From Lenzites betulinus (lineage: Eukaryota; Basidiomycota; Agaricomycetes; Polyporales; Polyporaceae): DNA of 64,000 bases. The notes beneath the pieces are model-generated. The model saw nothing but the letters and a program-made list of their open reading frames with translations. It did not search any database and had not been told where the DNA came from. This document shows positions 11,733-23,565 of this stretch, one piece after another. Each line of letters opens with the position of its first letter. Within the stretch, counting starts at the first letter, position 1. Both the position numbers and the translations under genes were made by a program. The stretch covers positions 186,001 to 250,000 of the forward strand of contig JABYQU010000053.1 of assembly GCA_022264855.1 (NCBI GenBank). The letters are read 5' to 3'.

Positions 11733-14165
11733 GTGGAGCACACCCCGGCCTCTATGGATAACGCATCTTCCGTTGAACCCCCCAGAAAGCGCCAACGAAG
11801 AGTGGAGTACAAGCTCTCTGGCTCCAACCGCAGCAGCCCAAGCTCTAGCGCACACGCCGCGCTGCCCGAAGCACCGAGCGCTGCCGGACCTTCAACTTCT
11901 AGTGTGCACAGGCTGTCGCCCACTCTAACATTGTCAGTCCCATGCCCTGCCTTAATGCCCGCAGGCAGGCGAGTGCGGCCCGCGGCTCATCACGCGCCGC
12001 GACTAACCCCGACGTCTTCGACAGGAGCTGTGGTACCAGCGGCAGCGCCTCCTTCCCAGAGCTCAACACGGCCGATGAGACACGTCAGGCCCGTGATGTG
12101 CGCCCCGACCCGTGCGGCGCGGACACGCAGGGCGATGCGCAGGAGCCTGCTCCCGGTATGAGGGATACATCCGTCGAGGGCAAAGGTAAGGCCAAGGCCT
12201 CCGCCGCATCTCCTTCCCCAACCACATCCACAACCACATCCACACCAACAATCATGCGCTCCACCGCCTCTCCTCCGCCGATCGACTGGAGCCTGGACCA
12301 GCGAAACGGATTTGCGCCGCGGCCCGCCGGGAACACGTACGGTGCCGACACGCCTCGGCGTCCGGCAAGTGGAGCTCGCGCGAAGGCCGTCCTGGGCGTG
12401 GACGAGCAAGGCCTCGCTGGATTGGCCAGCTCGCTGCAGACCGAGGACGAGCCAGGACGAGACACAGAGTACTACATCGCAGGGGCGGACTGCGTGCTCC
12501 GCGTGGAGGACACACTCTTCAGGGTGAGTGTCTTTGTTAGTGTTCCAGGCAGCAAGCAACGAGAGGGCGCACCGTCGCGCGAGCACATCCTCGGCGTGAC
12601 CGTGGGGCAGATCAGCAGCATCACAACCACGCCCGGGATCGGCCCCTGCCATTGGACGTCGTGGGCGGGCGGCGTGGCCACCAGGCCCCCACGGGCAGCG
12701 GTCTGCAACGGCATTGGCCCACTGCCGGCCACGCTGCCAGTGGGGATGGCCCGCGGCTCGCCGCCCCGCACGTCGCGCCGCTCTCACCAGCGGTGCGGTA
12801 CGCTGGAGCTGGGGCGAGCCGCAGGCTGCCCGTTGGGTGGGCGTGGCCTTCGCGCCGATCCCGATGCGCGATGCCAATCTTGATGTTTGTCCATATATCA
12901 GCCCGCGTCACCGCGCGATCGTTGCGTGTCGTGTGTGGGTGTGTGCTAACGCGTGGCGCCCGCCGTTCCTTCTCCGGAATGGTCGGGCTGTGTTGTAGGT
13001 CCACCGCTACCTGCTCGGGCGCGATGGCTCGGCGTTCCAGCACATGTTCAGCATGCCTAGTGGCGGCGCGCTGCCCTGGCAGTGCATCGAGGGCGCCTCT
13101 GACGACCATCCGATACGCTTGCATGGGGAGAAGGCGGACCGTTTCCGCGACCTGCTGTCGCTAATATACGCATTGTAAGTCCAGCTTCGCACGCTCTCGT
13201 TGGACCAAATCCTGACACTCGGTACTCTCGACAGACCTCACGAAATTCAAGAGTACAGTACGCCGGCGGCGAACCTCGACCGGCTGATCACGATCTGCGA
13301 GATGACGAACAAGTACAACTTCACAAGCACCGAGTCCTGGGCGGTCGGCGCCCTCTTCACTGTCGTCACCGGCCTGCACAGTCCGCCGCCGCCGCAATAC
13401 CGGCTCTCGCATTGCTCGTCCGCGTGGATGCGGCGGCTGCTCGAGGTCGCGCACCTGTGCGGGCACGAGCCCCTCCGCCAGCTCGTCGCGAAGCGCTGGA
13501 GCGAGCGCATTGGCGCACGCGACCTCCGCCCCATCCACGCACTCGAGGTTGCCGCGCAAACGGGCGAGGCCGCGCTCCGTGACTGGGCGTACTACGTGCA
13601 GCTGCTCGAGCTGGGGCCCGACTTCGACGCCGGCGTCCTCGAGGACGGCAAGCAGTACGCCCGCGCGCGGCTGCACCCGCCCCCCACCCCTGGCGGCGCG
13701 GCAGCACCCCCAGGGACGAACACCGAGCCGCAGATGGGGACCCCCGCGGTGCTCACGCCCGCGCAGAAACGACGGCTGCTCGCAGGCCACTGGGCGCTCT
13801 CGCAGCTGTGGGAGCGGCTGCGCACGACGCCGCCGCGCTTCGCGCGCCCGGAGGGGTGCACGTACCACCAGCACGCGTGCGTGTCGACGTGGACGCAGGC
13901 GTGGCGCGACGCGGCGCGCGTCGACGCGACGCAGCAGCACGCGGGCGTGGACGTGCTCGCGCGGCTCGCGGCGATGCACGCCGCGCTCGCTGTGCACGTG
14001 GATGTTGTCCAAGCGCTGTCGCCGCAGTGCAAGCGCGCGGCGATGCTGTCGGTGAAGACGACCGCGGCGGAGGTGAGGGCGGGGCTGGCGGGGTATTTTG
14101 CGGATATTACGGATGATGTGTGGGAGGCGGCGGGGGCGTCGCCGCCGACGACAATGCAGGAGTAG
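11733..14165 (+). CDS. BTB/POZ-domain protein
   Basis: Predicted 610 residues from four exons: 11733-11903, 11969-12523, 12999-13174 and 13235-14165. The N-terminus is Ser/Pro-rich with a basic PPRKRQRR stretch that could be a nuclear localisation signal. The BTB fold begins at YYIAGADCVLRVEDTLFRVHRYLLGRDGSAF and continues through DDHPIRLHGEKADRFRDLLSLIYALP. It is followed by the long helical tail typical of the expanded basidiomycete BTB family (NKYNFTSTESWAVGAL and beyond). In other eukaryotes such domains recruit cullin-3 or mediate dimerisation; the partner here is unknown. The intron inside the BTB domain is unusually long for this window (475 nt). The first intron is placed by frame only. 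A relative of the same architecture lies at 57-58 kb. Confidence 0.85.
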
Positions 14166-17100
14166 GGACACGGTGGGCATTCAGTATTCAGTTTTCAGGT
14201 TATGTTCCGGTCACGGGTTAATCCAACAGTTGAACGGAAGGTTTTCCTTTCGCCCGTATTTGGCTCTTGTGACGGATTCGCAGGACCGAACCCCCACGGC
14301 GCACGCCCCGACTTTCGTACATTGCGCAAATTTTGCTGGCGATGCGTAGCGTTACGTTGCGTGCAAAGCCATCCTGACTGCAATATTGAAGCAGCTTTTC
14401 CTGCGCGCCGCGGCGGCTCATTTCTAGACTCGGAGCTTTAGAGGTCCACGCTGAGCAGGGCAGAGTGCGTCCAGCCGTGTGGCCCCGAATACACGCAAGG
14501 TCTACGCCGACGCCTAAGCGACACCTCCCTTGCAAGGTGATGTAGATAGAAAGGGAGGATAGAGTTGCGCTGCGACCTCCATCATAGAGTCACTCAGAGT
14601 TCTTTTTTGCGACTGCGCGGCGACCGCGGGGCCCGCGTCCCCCTCGAGGTTCATTCTCAGCATCCGTCCTGTGCTTCGTCGGGCTCTTCGTGTTTCCTTC
14701 GTCCTCTCTTTCTGTCGATAGGTTGTTTTGCCCGAGGGACGTCGCTCTTCTAACTTACACTCGTGCTGTCCGTCTAAAGACCCAGATATCTGGGCGATCT
14801 TGACTCTACCCATTGCACTCGAACCTACTGTCCTTGCTCTATCGTCGTTGCGGCGCGCAAACCTCGAAAATAGTAGGTTTTCATCACTGGTATCACAGCA
14901 TAGCAGCTTCGGGGTCACCGGGTGCGCCTCATTTCCGATTCTTTGACCTCACGGACGTCGACCTTGCCGATTGGCCGCTGCATCTCACATCGAGACGTTC
15001 TCAACATCCCCGTCCTTCCTTTTGTCCTGCCGAGTCTAAATTGTTTGTATGAAGGCTGATAAATTACACGGCACAACACCCCCGAGACTGACTGATGTAT
15101 TACACGCTTCCTAGTCCTGACGCAATTGCTCACCCTTCCGTAGCTGCGAACCTCGAGCACCGAGGAAGCACCAGACACGCCGCTGTGGCCTACAGAACCT
15201 ACCCGATAGCGCAAGGGCGATGACGGTGCTTGGGCATGATGATCACGCGAAAGCCTGGAAGGCACGCTGCGGCACGCGTTCAGCTGCGTCCCGAGCCTGA
15301 TGTGCTTACGCGGTACCTGCACCCGTAGCACACACAAACTCAGGGCTACTTCGGGACTCGAGTGAGGGAGAGTGAGGGGCAGTGGGTCGATTATTTCAAT
15401 TATCGTGTGGCGATGAGCGAGGGTAATGGTAGGAGCCGCAATAATCGCGCAAGTGCAGACGTCCCTTATGCATGACGTGCAGGGCTACTTGTTGCATCCA
15501 TATGTCCAGTTACCGCTGTTCTCAGATTGATATGCCCCCGTAGAAAAGTACACACAGAGTCGTTCAACCTCAAGGCCCTTCGCCTGATGCGGTGACAGTC
15601 GGGAGGCCGGTAGCGAGCAGCGCGTCGCCGCCGTCGCCGCTGTCCGCGTTTATTTTTTCCATGGGCCTATCGATTGGAGAACAGCTGTGAAAATCGGCCT
15701 GGTCACTGTGGCTCTATGGGGAAAGCTGTGACCCGTGGCGTCCCAGAGCCACTGAGTAAAAATCGCACTGACACGTAACACACTGCCACTCAGGAGGAAG
15801 TACTCCGTGCAGCTCCAGGATGTCCGAAGCACACACAGGATTGCAGAACCAATCAAGGCCCGCCACCCTCGCATAAACGATACGTGTCCGATAGGGGAGG
15901 AACATGACGGCGACGTCCTGGGACCGGTCGGAGCCCTGGGAGCGGAAGGCACGCTACACACGCGTGTATGGTCCGGGGTGAACATTTGTATTTGTATTTG
16001 AGGATTTGTGTTCCGAGCGCACGCGGCGGGGGAGGCTGGTCGTGATTGGCCGCGCAGGGCTCACATGGCGGGCAAGATGCGCCCCCGTTGTGAGACGGGC
16101 TCGCTTCTGTGCTCTGCGGCGTCGGTCGAGCGTGCACATCACGGGCGGCAGGAACAGGGGGACAGAGAGCGGCTTCTGGGCGTTGAGTAGCCGGGCGCAG
16201 GCGTGGCCTTGTTTGGCGAAGGGGGGACGGGGCACAGGGATGATGTCATGGCTGGCGGGGCGATTCATTTGGACATCTGGGATGCGGCGGAGAGATCTGT
16301 GGAGTGGCGGGGGAGGCGAACGGGCTCCCGCGCTAGGCGCCGGCCCGCCTGACATCATGCTGCTGGACACACACCGCCCAACAACCGCGGCCTGCGGCTG
16401 CCAACAGTCTGCGATCCGGGGTCGCCGCTGCAGCGTCGCACGGCCGGGGTCCGCTGTCGGCCGGGCGGTGTGGGGACGGCGGCCACGTTGCGGGGTCTGT
16501 TGTGGGCGAGGACGGCGGGAGAGAAGGCGGGCGCGGTGACGTCAGCGGGAGGATTGGCGGTGTTTTGGCTGATACGAGCTGTTCGATGGGCCGAGGAGGC
16601 GGGCGGAGTGTCATGGATGACCGCGCCTTGTCCTTCTCCTCCTCGCCGCGTCTCCACTCGCCTGTGGTGGCCACGCCTGCGCCCCCGCCACTGCGCCCTC
16701 GCGCTACGGGCGGCAGTGCGTGCGCCGCCTGCTCGTTCGGCGCAAGTGATCCACAGCATACTCACCAATCACCACCCCTCATCATGCCACCCCCTTCGCG
16801 TCTCCACCCCATTACGCCTCCATCCACAGTCCCGGTTAGGCCATTCCCCTGTCCCCCGCTTGCTCATAACGTCCGAGAACGCACACGCACTTTGTTTTCC
16901 ACCGCCTTCTCGCGCACCGCCCGCACCCCCGCCTGCCCACATCACCTCCAAACCGGCCGTACGTCTACCAGCCACTCCAAGCCTGCACCACCTCTCCTCC
17001 GCACCGCGTCTACTCGCCCGCCGTGCACGCACCATTCAGTCGCTCGGACGCCATGCGCGCGACCTTCGCAAGCACCTCCGCTGCCTCGCCCGCGCGGGAT

Positions 17101-17831
17101 ATAACCCCGCGGCCGGAGACGCAGCTGCTGCACTCCGCGGAGGCAGCAAGCATCCAACAGCAGCCCGCGCCCGCGCCTGCTTCTGCTTCTGCTTCTGCCT
17201 CTGCTTCTTCTCCACTGCCCTCGTCGTCGGGTGCGTTGCAGCGCCGAGACGAAGCGGCACCGCCTGTACCATTGCCAGAGGTCGGACGATCGCCAAGCCG
17301 CGCCGGGAGAGAGGAAGAGACGAGCGGTGAGTGGACTGGCGCCGTGCGGAAGAGAGCAGCACCGAGCAGGCCGAGGTCGTGCTGGTCGGCCAGGATGGCG
17401 AGCCTGGGCCGCTGCAGGTGCAGCAGCGGACGGAGGCGCGCGTGCCTCCGCGCGCACGTGATGCGTTCTCGATCGCGCAGAGGCACGCGCCGCGGCCTAT
17501 GGCTGGTGCGGCTACGAGCCGGAGTTTGAACGCCACGAGGGCGGGAACAATCCCTGGATTTAATTTGCCACTCGTCCTGCTTTTTTCGTAACCAGATCTG
17601 TGCGTCCTCGTCGCTGGCGTTGCACTTGCCACCCAGCAATTGCCAGTGGCCGCCCCTGGCCCTGCCCCCCTTCTCTCCGATTCTTTTATTATTTTTCTCT
17701 GACATGTCCGTTTCGCGCCGCTTCTCCTAGACCCAGCTGCCACCCCCACCCGCCGCTCCGTCCGTCTCCCCTCCAGTAAGCCGCCTCCTCCCCCCCGCCG
17801 CCCACGCTCACCCCCGCCAGCCCGCCACGTA
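14166..17831. other. 3.7-kb gene-poor stretch before the YTH gene
   Basis: Many short frames are open on both strands, but none resembles a known protein and none is joined by convincing splice sites. From about 16.0 kb the sequence is CpG- and C-rich and merges into the YTH gene. It may include its promoter and a long, possibly spliced leader; a donor-acceptor pair fits at about 17777-17832 (gtaagcc to cacgtag). I see no RNA gene. Confidence 0.4.
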
Positions 17832-20800
17832 GTGCATGAGGTGCGCACGCCCGTCGCCTCGCCCCCTCCGGCCACCCCTCCGTTCGAGAACAGTCCAGAA
17901 GATATAATCGATCTTTTGCACTCGACACCGTCCTTAAACCCGGGCGAGGCTGCCCCGCCGTCGGCGTCGACCATGTCTGACTCCCGCTCCACGAGCTCCA
18001 CCTCCGAACATGGCAGACAGCCCGCCCGCGGCAGAGGTACGTCCCAGTACGGCCCCTCGCGGCGCCACTCCGCGCGCCCGCCCTTCCAGACGGCCACCGG
18101 CCCCCTCTACCCCCCGCCCCTCCCCTCCCCCCAAGAAAATAGGCCGGGCACGACTGCCCCAGCACCGCCGTTCCAGGGTCCCCCGCGGCCCCCGTACCCG
18201 TACGGCCAGCGCGGCGCGTATGTCGGGCAATACACGATCTCCCCACAGCCGCACGTCATGCACCACTCCCCGCCCCAGTACGCGTATCCCCCGCCGCACC
18301 CTGGCCTGCACGCCCCTGACCAGTCCATGCTTTCGCCGCCGCACAACCAGATGCTCGGCTACTCCCCAAGCACGCTCATGCCCATGATGCAGACCCACTC
18401 GCCCGTGTACCAGTTCCCCGGTCACTCCCCCGAGAGCAGTTCCTCCTCCAGCCGCTCCTTTTCTGCTAGCCCCGCCGTCTTCTCCCCACACACGAGTCCC
18501 CAGGCCCACCCCTCGCCCCCGCCCCATTCCCCCCTCGCCCCCCAGGCCTCCGGGCCCCCGCACGCCCACTCCGGGTCCCTCCCCCCGCCGCACTCCGCGT
18601 CTTATGCTGGTCAAACGCCCTACTCCCCCATGCGCTACTCCACCCCGCCCTTCGCATATCCCCCACACTCCTTTACACCGTCCCCCTCGCTCTACGCACC
18701 CTCCCAGTACCCTTCACCCTACCCCCAGCATTACCCGACGGAACAGGAAGGACAGGGTACGTGGTGGTATCTCCCTCCGCAACCGGCTTCTGGCCAGTAC
18801 GAGTCCTTCCAGAGTCCGTACGCCATGTCATTTAGCCATGTCAATACACGCGAGGGTGAACAGTCCCATCAGTACGGCCAACCACCCGGCTCGTCGCCCG
18901 CTGCGCCGATCTTCTCTGTCTCGCCAGCGCACCAATCGGCCCCCAGCCCAGGTCCGAGCTCCCCCGTCGGACACATACCGTACACGCCCCCCACATTCAG
19001 TCTATCGCACGCGCAGTACGGCCATCTGATACCGGACGAGTCCCCACCCTTACCGCGCGGCCGCCCGCCAGAGCAGCAGGACCCTTCCACCATGTCGCCC
19101 GCGAGCTCGAGTAGTCGGCCCACTGATGAGCGCCCGCCTCCGGCCCGACGCCCGTACCACCCCAATCCGCCAGCCCACCGCTCGGAGTGGGTGATGTGGA
19201 CGGGGAACGTGCCCTCGGACGCGACGCACGACGAGCTCTGGCGGTTTTTCAACTCGCCGCCCTCGCCCGGCTCCTCCGTCGGCCCGACGTCCACGCACAG
19301 CGCGCCCGCGGGCCCCGTCGGCTCCACCGCGACGGGCTCGTCGTCCGCGTCGACGGAGTCGCTCTACGGCGGCGTCTCGTCTATCTTCCTGATCACGCGC
19401 TCGAACTGCGCGTTCGTGAACTTCCAGTCCGAGGCGCACCTCCAGGCCGCGATCCGGCACTTCAACGGCCTCCCGCTCCGCCCGAGCGACACGCGCTGTC
19501 CGCGGCTCGTCTGCCGCGTGCGCGCGCGGGAGGACGACCTGAAGGCGGGCGTCGGCGGCCAGCGCGGCTCCGGCATCCACGTGCGGTGGGTGCGCGACAA
19601 GAGGGAGCGCGAGCGCGAGGTCGCACGGCGGCAGTCGACGTCCTCGTCCGACCGCCCCGCGACGCCGTCCATGTCGCCCACGGATGCGGCGCACATGGTC
19701 GGCGGACTTTCTCTTTCGAGCGACGATGAGGGCGGACGGGGACACCGGCGGAAACCGGAGCCGCATTCGAGCAGCTCAGGCTCGTTTGCGTCGACGAACT
19801 CCAGCATCCTCGTCGCGCATTTCCCGAAGAGGTACTTCATCCTCAAGTCGCTCACGCAGGTAAGCACATTTCCCCTACTGTACCCGCGGACCACGCGTTG
19901 ATGGCTTGGCAGTTTGACTTGGACTTGAGCGTGGAGAAGGGCTTGTGGGCCACGCAGCGCCACAACGAGGGGATTCTGGATCAGGCCTACCGGACCAGCA
20001 AGGAGGTCTACCTCATCTTCAGTGTGAACAAGAGCGGCGAGTTCTACGGCTACGCGAGGTAGGTCGACTTCCCCCTTCCCGATACCCATCTGACACGCCC
20101 GCAGGATGACCGGGCCTATCACCCGCGGCGAGCAGCACGTCCCCTGGGCCACCCGCGCCGAGTCGCCGCCCCAGCGCCGCTCCTCCACGCAGTCGCTGCG
20201 CGACAGCCCGACCGCGTCCCGCCGCGAACAGGCCTTCTTTTCCCCGAGCGAGCAGCGCTACGGCGAGTCGCCCTTCTCCATGTCGCCCGACGCGCCACCG
20301 CCGCCCCGCGGCGGCCCGCCCAGCTCGTCCCGCGCGGCCGCCGCGCGCGAGCAGGACCGCGACGCGCTCTCCGCGCCCGCGGAGATGCTCCAGCCGCACC
20401 GCAACCTGAGCGCCGCCGAGGACCGCCGCGGGCAGCCGTCGTACAGCGCGGACGCGCGCGCCGTGCGCGCCGTCGCACCGCTCATCGCGGGGCGGCGCCC
20501 CCCGGCGACGCAGCCCGACATCGAGCTCGACAGGGCGGCGCCCTTCCGCGCGATGCGGGACCCCCGCGTGGCCGAGGCCCTGCGCCACTCGGAAGAGGGC
20601 GTGCTCCGGTCCGTCGCGGAGGAGGATGAGCGTGGGCACGCCGCGAGCGAGCCGCTGCCCCGCGGCGGCAAGGGCAAGGAGGTCGAGCGCGCCGCCGAGG
20701 GTGCGGGCATGGACAGCTTGAAGGACGACGTCGCGGGCGACGCTGCTGAACGGCCGGAGCGCGAGGAGGGCCCGGTGTGGGGCGAGCCGTTCAAGGTGGA

Positions 20801-21074
20801 GTGGGTGCGCTCGGACCGGCTCCCGTTCACGCGCACGCGGCACCTGCGGAACCCCTGGAACCACGACAAGGAGGTGAAGGTCTCGCGCGACGGGACGGAG
20901 CTCGAGCCCGCGGTCGGCCAGGCGCTGCTCGAAGAGTGGGAGAAGCTCGAGCAGGGCTCCGCGTCGCAGGGGACGACCCCGGGCGTAGAGGTCGGCCGGC
21001 GCCTGCACGGCAAGGCGTCGATCTCTGCCGATGCGCTCCCGGGCGCGGGGGCGAGCTCCGGCCCTGCGAGGTAG
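17832..21074 (+). CDS. RRM + YTH domain protein, YTHDC1-like m6A reader
   Basis: Predicted 1,047 residues in three exons: 17832-19859, 19913-20058 and 20105-21074. The first 450 residues are Pro/Ser/Tyr-rich and disordered. An RRM-like domain follows (VMWTGNVPSDATHDELWRFF near 455; RNP1-like SNCAFVNFQSEAHLQAAIRH near 525). The YTH domain starts at FPKRYFILKSLTQ (about 663), with the first aromatic-cage Trp in GLWATQRHNE and then VYLIFSVNKSGEFYGYARM. It resumes only about 220 residues later with FKVEWVRSDRLPFTRTRHL, RNPWNHDKEVKVSRDG. These parts match YTHDC1-type readers of N6-methyladenosine, so a role in RNA binding in nucleus or cytoplasm is likely. The intervening stretch is charged and low-complexity. 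The start is uncertain: Met at 17973 is an alternative, and an upstream coding exon is possible. Confidence 0.88.
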
Positions 21075-21432
21075 CACCGCGTGCGCACCGATACACGACA
21101 CACGACACACACCCGCCGCCGCCTGGGGCCGGGGGCCGCACGGCGGGACCGGCTCGGCGCGCCCCGCGCATTTTCTCAACAAAACGCAATCATTCACGAA
21201 ACGACTCTGCTGCCCGCCCGGCAGCGACATCACGGCACCGCACGCACGCATACACACGAACGCACGCACGCACGGCACGCTTTACCGTTAATATTCTACA
21301 CTACTCACGGCGCCCCGCCGTGCGCCGCCCGTAATACACGCTTTGGGCCGCGCGCTGCTCCGGCGATCCTTTTTTTGTTTGTCGTCTGTCGTTCCCCCTT
21401 TCTCGCTGGTCCGCAGGTTTATGCACTTTGAA

Positions 21433-21500
21433 TACACACACACACGCACACATACGGTCGCACTCGCACACACACACTCACACTCACACATCGCACACAC
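21433..21500. repeat. CA-rich microsatellite
   Basis: An interrupted run of CA dinucleotides (acacacac, cacacacacactcacactcaca) in the gene-poor region after the YTH gene. Confidence 0.8.
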
Positions 21501-21676
21501 CGCCGCATTGCCACCACCACTTACTACCGTCGTCGTCACCACAGGGCTCTTTCTCCTCGTTCCTTTTTGTTGGCATTTTGGGGTCAGCTGTTGTTGCACA
21601 ATTGTCTCGTCCGCTCTTCCGTTATCTGGTTGTAACGCGCTCGCTCTGTGGCTCGCTCGCTCTGGCATTTTGATCT

Positions 21677-21940
21677 TTCTACCCCCTCCCTCCCTCCCTC
21701 CCACTCTTTCCGCCACCCGTCCCTCCTCCCTATCGCCTATCGCTTATCCCTCCCTACTCTCCCCTCCCTCTTCCACACCCTCCAGCTGCTCGCCCGCCCG
21801 CCACGCACATCGTATCTACGCTGATGTCGCTGCCGTCGTCGAAAATTGCTCTCCGCCCTTTTGTCCACTCTTTACCCCCTCCCCGTCGCCGCCGCCCGCC
21901 CGCCCGCCCGCTCCCTCCTCCTTCCCTCCCGCCCTCCGGT
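21677..21940. repeat. Polypyrimidine tract
   Basis: About 260 bp strongly biased to C and T on the plus strand, including repeated CCCT units at about 21682-21702. It could form triplex or other non-B DNA; no coding potential is evident. Confidence 0.6.
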
Positions 21941-23565
21941 CTCAAGATAACATATGTAGCAATAGGTAGATTCCGTCTGTGCCGCCTCGCCCATGGCCTA
22001 TTGTAATACCTCGCATCATGGCATTATACACGACGCGCCGTTGTGCGCTGGGTTTTGGATATGTGGCGCTTGAGGCCGGCGGGCTTGGCGTCCGGACGCA
22101 CTCCGAGTCGGTGCTGTGCGAGGCCCGAGCATGATCCCGAGACTTCGCGAGACCGGGTGAGCGAACGCTAATCATAGGACAAACATACATCCGCGCGTAG
22201 TATCTAGCTTTTATTTGTCCTCGCGACAACCCCGCGGCGGCGGTGCCATATAGGTCCAAGCGTAAGCGAACGTGCCCAATTTGAGCGAGCGTCGACGCAG
22301 ACCTATGTCCTTCGGCCGCGTAGCGAGCACGTATACGCTATACGCGCGCTCGACATTCGAGAAGCGTCCCGGTCCCAGACGAACTTGAAGCTGCGGGACG
22401 GCACAGTGTGCTTTTAGCGTTTGCTAACCAGTCGGCCTCATCCAGGCACCGACGCTGCGTGCAGTCGATCGCAAGTGCCCGCGCGGTATTCGACGTTACG
22501 GAGCCGTCGACAACATTCACCCTTCTATGTGGCGCCGATTTTTCATGGCGTGAGGCCGCCTTGAGCGCTTGAGCGCGGCCCCCACCAGCCCATTGACAAA
22601 GCAGTCCAACCTATGGGACCCGCCAGCACGTGTAACAAGATGGCTTGCTTATATAGCACGCAGTGCGACAGTCGGCGAGCGACATATGATCACACGCGCA
22701 TAGGCAAGGATACGCATTATCATATGCATGGTACGACCACACACCTGGCCGAAGGAGGGTTACATCGACCGACACACATACAGCAAGCGCGAACGTTCAA
22801 ACATACTTACCGCCCACATCCTCGCCACGACGGCGAGGCACGGCGCAAGTGCCTCATGCTGGCAGCATGCAAGCAGCACTGCACGGGCCGCCCCCGATCT
22901 GCCACAGGCCCCCGGTGGGTGGCGGTGCCCGCCCCGGACGCTGCCGGGCGGAGTGGGAGCCTCGTGGCGCGGAGTCCGCGCGGAAGCGCCCGTCGAGGCT
23001 TGTGTACCCTCCGGCAGTGTTTACAATAAGTTGGTAATTATGTACGTGACTAGGACAGCTAGGGCTGGTGGACGCCGATAGATTCTGATTGTTTCTGGGG
23101 AGGAAGCGGGCAGGGTTGATAGGAAGTGGGCGAGGAAGCGCGGGGCGGCGCTTCGATGGCCACACGGAGCGCTTCCTGCTCGTAAGTAGGATCTTCGAAG
23201 GACGGCCGAGGTGTCCTGCTTGCAGGCTATCTTTGATTAGGGTGTCCCTTGTAGGCGTGCATTGTATAGTGGTGTTTTTTTATATGTAGCGCCTCATCGG
23301 GTGAACAATGGTCTGATTGACATGGACCCCACCCCAAGTGATCCAGCATGCGCCAAGCTCGCCCAAGTACGTACCTACATCATGCAAACAAACAAACACA
23401 CCACGCCGACGCCCACAACGCGCAATCCGAGCGATACATGTTTGAGAACATCCAGTAATATGTAGTACACGTCGTGTGCGGGTATATACAGACACACGAA
23501 CATATAAGCGCGCACATTGGGAGTGCCCGCTTGACTTCCCCGTCCTGCTGTTCCGCCACATTCCC

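Larger units (their letters stand above)
21075..23565. other. Gene-poor stretch with simple sequence
   Basis: It starts with the probable 3' untranslated region of the YTH gene, then a CA-rich repeat, then a long polypyrimidine tract, then about 1.6 kb of unremarkable sequence up to the end of the first GH30 gene. No supported gene. Confidence 0.5.

Noticed and set aside
11990..12877. 295-codon minus-strand frame
   Set aside because: Antisense of the BTB gene and its long intron; no domain or splice support.
13161..14180. 339-codon minus-strand frame
   Set aside because: Antisense of the BTB gene last exon; compositionally driven.
17036..18097. 353-codon minus-strand frame
   Set aside because: It overlaps the start of the YTH gene, is Arg/Gly-rich with no domain, and reflects the GC-rich antisense of a Pro/Ser-rich coding region.
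20019..21278. 419-codon minus-strand frame
   Set aside because: Antisense of the YTH exon 3; Arg/Ala-rich with no recognisable motif.
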